Of a stretch of 64,000 bases of DNA, positions 33,801-42,798 are shown one piece after another (the stretch's first letter is position 1; each line of letters opens with the position of its first letter). A model generated the notes under the pieces. That model had not been told where the DNA came from, made no database searches, and saw only the letters and a program-made list of their open reading frames with translations. Made by a program: the position numbers and the translations under genes. This stretch comes from Flavobacteriaceae bacterium (lineage in GTDB: Bacteria; Bacteroidota; Bacteroidia; Flavobacteriales; Flavobacteriaceae): contig JAIPBH010000006.1 in assembly GCA_021739635.1 (NCBI GenBank), positions 1 to 64,000 of the forward strand, written 5' to 3'.

Positions 33801-34577
33801 ATGACCCAAAGACCTCTTATATTAGTAACTAATGACGACGGAATTAACGCACCGGGAATTAGAACTTTAATAGAAATCATGAATGACATTGGAGATGTTG
33901 TTGTTGTTGCTCCTAATAGTCCGCAAAGTGGTATGGGACATGCTATTACAATTGACTCAACGCTTTTTGTGGAGCGTATTGTAGTAGATAACGAAAAACA
34001 ACTTGAATATAGTTGTTCTGGCACACCTGCAGATTGCGTTAAACTTGGGATTAGAGAAGTATTAAACAGAAGACCAGACCTTTGTGTTTCTGGGATAAAT
34101 CATGGATCAAACTCATCTATAAACGTTATTTATTCTGGCACTATGAGTGCTGCTATTGAAGCTGGTATTGAAGGCATTCCTTCTATTGGATTTTCTTTAC
34201 TTAATTATAAATGGAATGCTAACTTTAGCGCCACAAAAAGTTATGTAAAAACAATTGCCAAAATGGTTTTAAAACATGGATTACCAAACGGTATTGTGCT
34301 AAATGTTAATATTCCAGACCTTTCAAAAAAAGATATTAAAGGCATTAAAATTTGCCGACAAGCAAAAGCCAATTGGGTTGAAGAGTTTGATAAACGCAAA
34401 AACCCACAAGGCAAAGACTATTACTGGCTTACAGGAAAATTTGTTAATTTAGATAACGGTGAAGATACTGATGAATGGGCTCTTGAAAACGGTTATGTTT
34501 CTGTTGTGCCTATACAATTTGATTTAACAGCTCATCATTACATTCAAAATTTAAACTCTTGGAATTTAAATGATTAA
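33801..34577 (+). CDS. surE: 5'/3'-nucleotidase SurE
   Basis: This 258-residue phosphatase dephosphorylates nucleoside monophosphates with a divalent metal. The N-terminal metal motif is LVTNDDGINAPGI (8-20, with Asp12 and Asp13). It is followed by APNSPQSGMGHAIT near 38-51, SCSGTPADCVKLG near 72, and the INHGSN stretch near 100 that completes the site. It starts a rightward run surE, small membrane gene, lpxB, NlpC/P60 gene and comEC, with short spacings or overlaps. Confidence 0.95.
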   Translation: MTQRPLILVTNDDGINAPGIRTLIEIMNDIGDVVVVAPNSPQSGMGHAITIDSTLFVERIVVDNEKQLEYSCSGTPADCVKLGIREVLNRRPDLCVSGINHGSNSSINVIYSGTMSAAIEAGIEGIPSIGFSLLNYKWNANFSATKSYVKTIAKMVLKHGLPNGIVLNVNIPDLSKKDIKGIKICRQAKANWVEEFDKRKNPQGKDYYWLTGKFVNLDNGEDTDEWALENGYVSVVPIQFDLTAHHYIQNLNSWNLND

Positions 34578-34854
34578 AAAAGAACTTATTATAGGCTTAT
34601 TGGTAGGATTGGTTGCAAATACTATTGGATTAATTTTAGTTGCAACAATTCTAGGAAATGGAGATGATTTTATGGTAGTTATTAAAGCTGCCGCCGCCGA
34701 AGGTTTTTTAGGAAAACTTATTAGCTTAGGAGCTATTTTAAACTTAATTACTTTTTTTATTTTTATAAAGAAAAAACAAGATTACAGAGCTAGAGGTGTT
34801 TTAATAATTACCATTTTTGTAGCCGTTTTTACATTTGTTTTTAAATTAATATAA
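34570..34854 (+). CDS. Small integral membrane protein between surE and lpxB
   Basis: This 94-residue protein has about three membrane helices (about 5-25 IIGLLVGLVANTIGLILVATIL, 45-67 and 75-92) and short charged loops with KKKQDYRARG. No catalytic motif is visible. It overlaps surE by eight bases and lies 12 bases before lpxB, so it is translated from the same transcript. The function is unknown; its place suggests a link to lipid or envelope synthesis. Confidence 0.75.
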   Translation: MIKKELIIGLLVGLVANTIGLILVATILGNGDDFMVVIKAAAAEGFLGKLISLGAILNLITFFIFIKKKQDYRARGVLIITIFVAVFTFVFKLI

Positions 34855-34866
34855 GTTAATTCTTAA

Positions 34867-35982
34867 ATGAATTATTACATCATAGCTGGAGAAGCATCAG
34901 GTGATTTACATGGTTCAAACCTAATGAAAGCATTACTTAAAAAAGATGTTAATGCAAACTTTAGATTTTGGGGCGGAGACCTTATGCAACATATTAGCAA
35001 TAATTTAGTAAAACACTATAAAGACCTAGCTTTTATGGGGTTTTTAGAAGTGATAATGAATTTAAAAACCATTTCAGAAAATTTAAAGTTTTGCAAAAAA
35101 GATATTGAAAATTTTAATCCAGACGTTATCATTTTTATAGATTATCCTGGTTTTAATTTGCGCATTGCCAAATGGGCAAAACAAAAAGGTTATAAAACAC
35201 ATTACTACATTTCTCCACAAATTTGGGCTTGGAAAGAAAACAGAATTAAAGCTATAAAACGTGATATTGACAAAATGTATGTTATCCTTCCTTTTGAAAA
35301 AGCTTTCTATGAAGAAAAACATCATTTTCCTGTTGAGTTTGTGGGTCATCCATTAATTGATGCCATTGCAGACAGAACTCAAGTTGATGAACATGAATTT
35401 AGAGCTAATCATAACCTAAGTGAAAAACCTATTATTGCCTTATTACCAGGTAGTAGAAAACAAGAAATAAGTAAAATGCTTGAGGTTATGTTAAGTATAG
35501 TTGATAGTTTCCCAAACTATCAATTTGTCATTGCAGGTGCTCCAAGTCAAGATTTTGAATTCTATAAAACTTTCATAAAAAACAAAAACATCAGTTTTGT
35601 TTCTAATAAAACGTATGATTTATTAAGTGTTTCTGTTGCCGCATTGGTTACCTCAGGAACTGCAACACTTGAAACAGCTATTTTTAAAATCCCGCAAGTG
35701 GTTTGTTATAAAGGTAGCTGGTTATCCTATCAAATAGGCAAACAACTTGTAAATCTTAAATACATATCCTTAGTCAATCTAATTATGGATAAAGAAGTTG
35801 TTAAAGAACTTATTCAAAATGAGTTTCATACTAAAAATCTTAAAAAAGAACTTAATGTTATATTAGATTCTTACGAGCGTTCTAAATTTTTTATCAATTA
35901 TTATGAATTAGAAAAAGCTCTTGGTGGAAAAGGTGCAAGTGAAAAAACTGCAAAATTGATTTTCAACGCTATTAAGCATTAA
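34867..35982 (+). CDS. lpxB: Lipid-A-disaccharide synthase LpxB
   Basis: This GT19 glycosyltransferase condenses UDP-2,3-diacylglucosamine with lipid X to form the lipid A disaccharide at the inner membrane. The N-terminus YYIIAGEASGDLHGSNLM is the family hallmark. It is followed by FWGGDLM, FIDYPGFNLRIAKWAK, YYISPQIWAWKENRI, VEFVGHPLIDAI, LLPGSRKQEI and the SGTATLETAIFKIPQVVCYK region. At 371 residues it is complete. It shows the organism makes lipid A, as expected for Bacteroidota. Confidence 0.96.
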   Translation: MNYYIIAGEASGDLHGSNLMKALLKKDVNANFRFWGGDLMQHISNNLVKHYKDLAFMGFLEVIMNLKTISENLKFCKKDIENFNPDVIIFIDYPGFNLRIAKWAKQKGYKTHYYISPQIWAWKENRIKAIKRDIDKMYVILPFEKAFYEEKHHFPVEFVGHPLIDAIADRTQVDEHEFRANHNLSEKPIIALLPGSRKQEISKMLEVMLSIVDSFPNYQFVIAGAPSQDFEFYKTFIKNKNISFVSNKTYDLLSVSVAALVTSGTATLETAIFKIPQVVCYKGSWLSYQIGKQLVNLKYISLVNLIMDKEVVKELIQNEFHTKNLKKELNVILDSYERSKFFINYYELEKALGGKGASEKTAKLIFNAIKH

Positions 35983-35989
35983 ATTACTT

Positions 35990-36571
35990 ATGAGATTTAG
36001 ATTATATTTTATCATAGTTTTGTTGGTTTTTTATAGTTGCAAATCATCTAAATCTTTAATTAAAGAAAAAGCAAACTCCCAAAAATTTATAATTAAACCA
36101 AATGGTGCTGCAGAAACTACAGAAAACATAAGCACTAATATTCAAAAAAACAGTTTAATCATTCCAGCAGACTCCTCTTATTCTTCAAATAAAACATTAG
36201 ATATTATTGATTTTGCAATGCAATTTCAAGGTGTTAAATACAAAGCTGGTGGCACAACAAAAGCTGGTATGGATTGCTCTGGATTAGTATTTGAAACCTT
36301 TAAAGCTTTTGATGTTTTCCTTCCCAGAATTTCTAGAGATATGGCAAAAGAAGGTGATAAAGTTTTAATTGAAGACATAAAAAAAGGTGATTTACTTTTC
36401 TTTAAAACAAACAGTAAACGAAACGTTATAAGTCATGTTGGCTTAGTTGTAACGGCGCTTCCTGGAAATGTTGAATTTATTCATTCTACCACAAGTCAAG
36501 GCGTTATTATTTCGTCATTAGCAGAACGTTATTGGTATTATTCATTTGCAGAAGCACGCCGAATGTTATAA
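35990..36571 (+). CDS. NlpC/P60-family (C40) cell-wall hydrolase lipoprotein
   Basis: This 193-residue lipoprotein has a signal ending in the lipobox FYSC (Cys17). The C-terminal half is a C40 cysteine peptidase with the catalytic Cys96 in AGMDCSGLVFETF and the His149 in VISHVGLVV. Enzymes of this family cut peptide bonds in peptidoglycan stem peptides. The linker between lipid anchor and domain is about 50 residues and polar. It lies eight bases after lpxB and before comEC. Confidence 0.92.
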   Translation: MRFRLYFIIVLLVFYSCKSSKSLIKEKANSQKFIIKPNGAAETTENISTNIQKNSLIIPADSSYSSNKTLDIIDFAMQFQGVKYKAGGTTKAGMDCSGLVFETFKAFDVFLPRISRDMAKEGDKVLIEDIKKGDLLFFKTNSKRNVISHVGLVVTALPGNVEFIHSTTSQGVIISSLAERYWYYSFAEARRML

Positions 36572-36593
36572 GATATTTATTATCTTTCCATTT

Positions 36594-38633
36594 ATGAAGC
36601 TGCTTAATTTTACTATTATAAAATTAACTATTTGCCTTGTTATAGGTATTTTAATAGGATATTTCTATAATATCCCATTACATTTTATTTTATATGTTTT
36701 AAGCTCACTTATCATAGTTTTAACAACTTCATATTTCTTTTCAAAAAAACAATTTATTAAAACTATTTGGTTTGGATTATTTGCTTTTTTAACGATGTGT
36801 TTCATTGGTGTTTTAACAGCACAACTTCATAATAAAAAAAACTATTCAAATCATTATTCCAAATTTATTTCATCACAAAATGATTCCATAAAAACTATTA
36901 CTTTTAGAATTAGAGACGTTTTAAAACCAAGCCAATTTTATGATAAATATATTATTGATGTTTTAAAAGAAGATGAAATTTATGTCTCAGGAAAATCAAT
37001 TTTAAATGTTGAAAAAGATTCTCTTAAAAATGAACTAAGCGTTGATGATGTTTTTATTACTAAAACCATTTTTAGAGACGTTATTCCTCCATTAAATCCA
37101 AGTCAATTCAACTATAAAAATTATTTAGAAAAGCAATATATCTATCATCAGCTTTTTATAGAAAACAATGCCCTTTTTGAAGTTAAAACTGACCAACAAA
37201 CCTTATTTGGTATTGCCAATAAAATTAGAGATTATATTAATTTAAAGCTGAAACCTTATAATTTCAAACCAGATGAACTAGCCATTATCAATGCCATTTT
37301 ATTAGGTCAAAGACAAGACATTAGTGAAGAGGTTTATAGTAATTACACTAATGCAGGTGCTATTCATATTTTAGCCATCTCGGGCTTACATATTGGAATT
37401 ATTTTAATGATACTTAGTTTCATACTCAAACCGTTTGAGCGCCTACGCCATGGTATTTTTATAAAGACCCTTTTACTAATCATTATCTTGTGGAGTTTTG
37501 CTATTATTGCTGGACTTTCAGCTTCTGTAACTCGTGCAGTAACCATGTTTAGTATTGTAGCTATTGGTATGAATTTAAAACGACCAACTAATATTTACAA
37601 TACGCTTGCTATTTCAATTTTTATACTCCTGCTTTTTAAGCCTTTATTTTTGTTTGATGTAGGCTTTCAGTTAAGTTATATGGCAGTTTTTGGTATAGTA
37701 AGCATTGATCCTCATTTAAAAACATTGTGGAAACCAAAATATTATATCACTAAAAAAATATGGGAAACTATAAGAATAACCTTTGCTGCGCAATTAGGTA
37801 TTCTACCCATAAGTTTGTACTACTTTCATCAATTTCCTGGCCTTTTTTTTCTTTCAAACTTATTAATTGTTCCTTTTTTAGGAATTATTTTAGGTTTAGG
37901 AATCTTGGTTATTTTATTAGCAGCATTAAATAGCCTTCCAAACATTTTAGCACTTTCATTTGGATATGCTATTAGCGTTATGAATGCCATCATTGAATGG
38001 GTAGCTCAACAACAACATTTTCTGTTTAAAAACATTTCTTTCAACGTTTTATCTATCATTGCTTCTTACCTGCTCATCTTTACACTAGTGAGGTTTTGTA
38101 TTAACAGAAACTATAAAAGGCTGATTTTTTTATTTATTTCAATAATTATTGGACAAAGCCTTTTTATTTATTCAAAATTTGAATCTCCTAAAAATCAATT
38201 TTTAGTGTTTCATAAAAATCGTTTTACTTTATTAGGAAATAAGAGTCATGACAAAATGATTTTTGCAAGTAATTTTGATAGCCTTTTAGAGAAAAAAGAC
38301 AAAATTATAACCAATTATTTGATAGAAAACAACCTTAAAAAGCCTCAAAAAGATTCTCTTCAATCCATTTATATTTTAGGAAATAAAAAACTTTTAGTTA
38401 TTGATAGTTTAGGTGTTTTTAATATAAAATCTTTTAAACCAGATTTTATATTGTTAAGAAATTCACCCAAGATTAATTTAAATCGTATTATAGATTCATT
38501 ACATCCATCAGTTATTATTGCAGATGGTAGTAATTACAAAACTTATACAGAACGTTGGAAATCTACTTCAAAAAAAAGAAAAATCCCTTTTCATCTAACC
38601 AGTGAAAAGGGAGCTTTTATAATGGATTATTAA
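36594..38633 (+). CDS. comEC: ComEC/Rec2-family DNA uptake channel without metallo-beta-lactamase domain
   Basis: This polytopic protein of about 680 residues has an N-terminal membrane pair, a soluble DUF4131-like OB region (about 85-200, FRIRDVLKPSQFYD) and the Competence channel region with the signature HILAISGLHIGIIL and GLSASVTRAVTMFSI. Further membrane helices end near residue 520. ComEC moves single-stranded DNA through the inner membrane. The C-terminal tail (about 150 residues) lacks the HxHxDH motif of the metallo-beta-lactamase domain seen in many ComEC. I chose the ATG at 36594 because an ATG at 36546 lies inside the preceding gene and adds no typical sequence. Convergent with the next gene, with four bases between. 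Confidence 0.88.
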   Translation: MKLLNFTIIKLTICLVIGILIGYFYNIPLHFILYVLSSLIIVLTTSYFFSKKQFIKTIWFGLFAFLTMCFIGVLTAQLHNKKNYSNHYSKFISSQNDSIKTITFRIRDVLKPSQFYDKYIIDVLKEDEIYVSGKSILNVEKDSLKNELSVDDVFITKTIFRDVIPPLNPSQFNYKNYLEKQYIYHQLFIENNALFEVKTDQQTLFGIANKIRDYINLKLKPYNFKPDELAIINAILLGQRQDISEEVYSNYTNAGAIHILAISGLHIGIILMILSFILKPFERLRHGIFIKTLLLIIILWSFAIIAGLSASVTRAVTMFSIVAIGMNLKRPTNIYNTLAISIFILLLFKPLFLFDVGFQLSYMAVFGIVSIDPHLKTLWKPKYYITKKIWETIRITFAAQLGILPISLYYFHQFPGLFFLSNLLIVPFLGIILGLGILVILLAALNSLPNILALSFGYAISVMNAIIEWVAQQQHFLFKNISFNVLSIIASYLLIFTLVRFCINRNYKRLIFLFISIIIGQSLFIYSKFESPKNQFLVFHKNRFTLLGNKSHDKMIFASNFDSLLEKKDKIITNYLIENNLKKPQKDSLQSIYILGNKKLLVIDSLGVFNIKSFKPDFILLRNSPKINLNRIIDSLHPSVIIADGSNYKTYTERWKSTSKKRKIPFHLTSEKGAFIMDY

Positions 38634-38637
38634 AATA

Positions 38638-39186
38638 TTACTGTTTAAATGCTGGTTTAAAAGCCGAATAATAAGCGTTAAATTTCTCTTGCGTATCCAT
38701 AGCTTTATGCTCATCATTCTTAAACATTTTTAAATACAATTCAAGCTGTATTGGTGTTTGATAACCTCGTATTGGAGCTATAAGCTCAGCTTTTTCATCC
38801 ATAAACACAATAGTTGGATAAGCATTTACCTGAAAATAGCTCGTTAATTGATGAGCTGAATTTCGTCTATTTGCTAATTCTGGATTATAATTTGGATTTG
38901 AAAATGTGTTTCCTTTAAAGGTTATAACCTCATTGCCTTCAGCATTGAATTTAACGGCGTAATAATTTTTGTTTACAAAGTTTACAACATCAGGGTTATG
39001 AAAGGTATTTTTATCAAGCATTTTACAGGGTCCACACCAATTGGTATAAACATCCATCATGATTTTTTTTGGAGTTTTCTTTTGAAGTTCAACAGCCTTT
39101 TCTAATGTTAACCAATTGATTTCTTGCGCAATTCCTTTAATTGAAGTTAAGGCAAAAAGGATTATAATATATTTTAATTGTTTCAT
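38638..39186 (-). CDS. Secreted thioredoxin-fold protein
   Basis: This 182-residue protein has a signal peptide (MKQLKYIIILFALTSIKGIA) and a thioredoxin domain. The redox motif is CGPC at 51-54 within DVYTNWCGPCKMLDKNTF, and the cis-Pro strand is YPTIVFMD near 125. It is of the DUF255/thioredoxin_7-like kind found as periplasmic disulphide reductases in Bacteroidota. The partner protein is unknown. Confidence 0.88.
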   Translation of the reverse strand: MKQLKYIIILFALTSIKGIAQEINWLTLEKAVELQKKTPKKIMMDVYTNWCGPCKMLDKNTFHNPDVVNFVNKNYYAVKFNAEGNEVITFKGNTFSNPNYNPELANRRNSAHQLTSYFQVNAYPTIVFMDEKAELIAPIRGYQTPIQLELYLKMFKNDEHKAMDTQEKFNAYYSAFKPAFKQ

Positions 39187-39291
39187 TTCTTATTTTTAAG
39201 ATTTAGGTTTCGTTATTCAAAAAGTGTACCTAAAATATAAAAAGGTTAAGTAACTAAAGTTTTTTTTTTAATTTTTTAACTAATTTTTCGA

Positions 39292-41073
39292 TTAACGGAC
39301 ACCATGCATTAACTTTTTAAGTATAGGATTTAATAACATAGAGATTATACCGACTCCAATTGGTATTAACGTGAAAATTAAAAAGAAAGTACCTAATGAG
39401 TATTGTTCTGATATTTTATCAATCATTCCTCCCATAGTTCCAGCTGCTTTTTGTCCAACTGCAATAGCCAAATACCAAATACCAAACATGAAGCCTATCA
39501 TTCTAGCTGGAACTAGTTTACTTAAATAAGAAAGCCCTAATGGAGATAAACAAAGTTCTCCCATGGTATGAAGTAAGTAAGCTAAAATTAAGAATATAAT
39601 ACTCACAGAAGCCGTTTTGGCTCCAGATGGAATACCTGATGCTCCATAAGATAAAATTGCAAAACCAAGACCTAATAGTATCAACCCGATACCATATTTC
39701 ATAGCGGCGCTAGGATTGTATTTACTTTCCCACCATCTTGAAAATATAGGAGCCAACGTAATGATAAAAAATGAGTTTAAAATACCAAACCAAGTAGCAT
39801 CAATTTGATTTCCTTCTTGAGAGAATTTATCATTTAATCTAAAAATCACCAAACCCCAAACTCCAATAAAAGCAATTGCCAAGATGATATTTGAAAGTCC
39901 AATCTTGGTAAATGTTTTCTTAAACAATAAATAAATTACATAAGTTATTATAATTAAAGGAACTGTAGTAAGCAACGCATCTACAACTTTAAAAATCATA
40001 GCAGAACTACCTACTAGATTTCTATTGGTATAATCTCTAGCAAACAAGGTCATAGACCCTAATGATTGTTCAAAAAATGCAAAAAAGAAAACAGTAAATA
40101 CGCCAAAAATAGAGACTGCAATAATTCTATCTCTCACCATTGGAATGTATCTTGAAATTCTCATTATAAGAAGTACTAAAAACAAAACCAAACATGTTAT
40201 AATAACAACATTAGACCCACTTACTCCAGCTATTTCAAAAGGCAACAAGTTTATATTTTTAATTTTTTCTAAAGGGTCGTTAAATAAATATAAAAGTCCA
40301 CCAACAGATGATAAAACAATTAATACTTTATCAAATAATGTAAAAGGATTTAGTTTTTCATCAACCAAAACCTCTTCATTGGCAACATGTTTCTCATGAA
40401 TGTTTTGTGGCAATTCTACTTCATGAACTTTGCTTGGTTTTGCTCCTATTGCTCCAAACAAATCACCAGCCAACCAAAATTGAAGCATTCCAAAAAACAT
40501 AAAAATTCCTGCTAAACCAAATCCCCAAGGCCATCCATAATTTTCGGCCAAATAACCGCAAAGCATCATTCCAAAAAATGCCCCTGCATTTACTCCCATA
40601 TAAAAAATAGTATAAGCGCCATCTTTTTTAGATTCTTTTCCTTTATACATTTCAGAAATAATAGAGGTAATGTTTGGCTTAAAAAACCCAGTTCCTATAA
40701 CTAATAAAGCCAATCCAATATAAAATGTTAAAGTTGTTTCCATAGCCATGGAAGCATGACCTAAAGTCATAATTAAACAACCTATCACGACAGCTATTCT
40801 GTAACCAGTTATTTTATCGGCAACCCAACCACCAATAATTGGAGTTAAATAAAGTAAAGACGCATACGTTCCTATTAAAGCTAACGCATGTTCTCGTGGC
40901 CATTCCCAACCAGGACTATCACTTAAAATGGGTGCTGTTAAAAATAAAACCAATAAAATTCGCATTCCGTAAAACGAGAAACGTTCCCACATTTCGGTAA
41001 AAAATAAAATAAATAAACCTGCAGGATGACCAAGCACTTTATCTTTAAAAAGATTTTCAATATCTGTATTCAT
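39292..41073 (-). CDS. POT/PTR-family peptide transporter (long form)
   Basis: This 593-residue major-facilitator protein has the proton-dependent oligopeptide transporter signature FFTEMWERFSFYGMR (about 25-39, the ExxERFxYYG motif). The second signature is GTGFFKPNITSIISEMY near 128-144, followed by FYMGVNAGAFFGMMLCGY. The core is about 12-14 helices. A polar insert at about 215-250 (HEVELPQNIHEKHVANEE) makes it longer than the neighbouring transporter. It imports di- and tripeptides with protons. Confidence 0.92.
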   Translation of the reverse strand: MNTDIENLFKDKVLGHPAGLFILFFTEMWERFSFYGMRILLVLFLTAPILSDSPGWEWPREHALALIGTYASLLYLTPIIGGWVADKITGYRIAVVIGCLIMTLGHASMAMETTLTFYIGLALLVIGTGFFKPNITSIISEMYKGKESKKDGAYTIFYMGVNAGAFFGMMLCGYLAENYGWPWGFGLAGIFMFFGMLQFWLAGDLFGAIGAKPSKVHEVELPQNIHEKHVANEEVLVDEKLNPFTLFDKVLIVLSSVGGLLYLFNDPLEKIKNINLLPFEIAGVSGSNVVIITCLVLFLVLLIMRISRYIPMVRDRIIAVSIFGVFTVFFFAFFEQSLGSMTLFARDYTNRNLVGSSAMIFKVVDALLTTVPLIIITYVIYLLFKKTFTKIGLSNIILAIAFIGVWGLVIFRLNDKFSQEGNQIDATWFGILNSFFIITLAPIFSRWWESKYNPSAAMKYGIGLILLGLGFAILSYGASGIPSGAKTASVSIIFLILAYLLHTMGELCLSPLGLSYLSKLVPARMIGFMFGIWYLAIAVGQKAAGTMGGMIDKISEQYSLGTFFLIFTLIPIGVGIISMLLNPILKKLMHGVR

Positions 41074-41160
41074 GAAATTGTTTTTAGGTTTTAGATTTTG
41101 CGAAAAATTAACTTATAAATTTGTTTTGTTATAAAATTCATCAAGAGTTTTCATATTGAA

Positions 41161-42531
41161 TTATTCTGAGTCATAAGAATGCATAATATGCTCACTATCT
41201 TCAGCACCATGAGTCAAAGCTTTTAATTTCTTAAAGAAGATAAAAATTAAAAGGGCAAATAAAATACAGAAAACAGCTATTCCTGTAAAAACTGAAAACT
41301 CTCCAAATTTAGAAGCAGATTCACCTAATAATCCTGCTAACTTATTTCCAAAACCAGTAGTTGCAAAATAAAGCCCCATCATTAAAGATGCATATTTTAC
41401 AGGCGCTAACTTAGTTACAAAAGAAAGTGAAACAGGAGATAAACTTAACTCTCCAATAGTATGAAATAAGTAAGCTAAAACCAACCAATACATAGCTGAA
41501 GAACCAGCATTTTGAAACTCAATAGTTGCAGCTGTCATAAAGAAAAAACCTGTGCCCATTATAATAAGTCCCATAATCATTTTAAAAAGAGAAGATGCTT
41601 CTTTGCCTTTAAGCTTTCTTTTAGCCCAATAGGACGCTACAAGAGTTCCCAGAAATATTATAAACATAGCATTTAAAGATTGAAACCATGAGGCTGGAAC
41701 TTCCCATCCCATAAGCATTCTATTTGTTTTTTCAGATGCATAGATATTCATCAAACCACCGGCTTGCTCAAATGCTCCAAAGAATACAATTACCATTAAA
41801 AAAGATAGAATTAATACAATAACTCTATCTTTCTCAATTTTTGTAAGCGGTTTTTTTAAGGCTTCCCTATCAAGAATATTATCAGAAGTACCTAAAAAAT
41901 TACCAACATGCTGCAAATACTTCTGCCCTACTAAATATTGAATCAATCCTAGTGCCATTCCAATTCCTGCTAATCCAAATCCATAATGCCACCCATGAAC
42001 TTCTCCAACATAACCAACAATTAAACTGGATAAAAATGCTCCAACATTAATTCCTATATAGAAAATAGTAAATCCTTTATCTCTTCTAATATCGCCTTGT
42101 TTATAAAGACCTCCAACCATTGTAGAAATATTTGGTTTTAACAATCCAACACCAGCAATTATTAATCCTAAACCAGAATAAAATGCCCACATTTGCTCAA
42201 CCGCCAAAATACTATGACCTGCTACCAATAAAATGCCTCCATATAAAACTGATTTTTTTTGTCCCAAAAAATTATCTGCAATCCATCCACCAGGAATTGA
42301 AGCAACATAAACAAGCATGGTATACCAACCATATAAAGATAACGCTTCCATATTAGTCCAACCTAACCCTGAATTAGTATCAGTTGTTGATTTTACTAAA
42401 TATAAAACAAGAATTGCTCTCATTCCGTAATAAGAAAAACGTTCCCACATTTCAGTGAAAAACAAAATATATAACCCAATTGGTTGTCCAAAAAGCTCTC
42501 TTTGATGCGGTTTTAATGTTGTTGACGCCAT
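41161..42531 (-). CDS. POT/PTR-family peptide transporter (short form)
   Basis: This 456-residue relative of the preceding transporter starts with the same signature (FFTEMWERFSYYGMR, about 24-38). It has GVGLLKPNISTMVGGLYKQG near 126-145 and FYIGINVGAFLSSLIVGY after it. It lacks the long polar insert, and the central helices are compressed. It was probably formed by an old duplication followed by divergence, and the two lie 87 bases apart in the same direction, so they may share a transcript. Confidence 0.92.
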   Translation of the reverse strand: MASTTLKPHQRELFGQPIGLYILFFTEMWERFSYYGMRAILVLYLVKSTTDTNSGLGWTNMEALSLYGWYTMLVYVASIPGGWIADNFLGQKKSVLYGGILLVAGHSILAVEQMWAFYSGLGLIIAGVGLLKPNISTMVGGLYKQGDIRRDKGFTIFYIGINVGAFLSSLIVGYVGEVHGWHYGFGLAGIGMALGLIQYLVGQKYLQHVGNFLGTSDNILDREALKKPLTKIEKDRVIVLILSFLMVIVFFGAFEQAGGLMNIYASEKTNRMLMGWEVPASWFQSLNAMFIIFLGTLVASYWAKRKLKGKEASSLFKMIMGLIIMGTGFFFMTAATIEFQNAGSSAMYWLVLAYLFHTIGELSLSPVSLSFVTKLAPVKYASLMMGLYFATTGFGNKLAGLLGESASKFGEFSVFTGIAVFCILFALLIFIFFKKLKALTHGAEDSEHIMHSYDSE

Positions 42532-42769
42532 AAATTAATTTTAGGTTGTAGTTTTAATATTTTTATTGAATTTAACTAAATTAAATCTTTTAAATGAGTA
42601 AATTTTAAACACAAAATTATTGTAATCGTGTCAATTTCAATAATTTGTTGCTTTTTCAATAATTGTTATCAAGTTTACTAAAAATTATGCAAAAATCAGC
42701 TATTATTATCAGTTAAATACAATTTGTTTTCAACAGTAAAAGCTTTTTATAAATAAAAGCAAGTTATAG

Positions 42770-42777
42770 TATCTTTG
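42770..42777 (+). promoter_or_regulatory. Promoter -7 element of the mevalonate gene pair
   Basis: TATCTTTG at 42770-42777 matches TAnnTTTG and stands 21 bases before the ATG of the HMG-CoA reductase gene. No perfect TTG is seen at the expected upstream distance, only a T-rich stretch near 42743. The rest of the intergenic region 42532-42769 shows no gene or other feature. Confidence 0.5.
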
Positions 42778-42798
42778 TCTTTTAAAATCACATATTTA

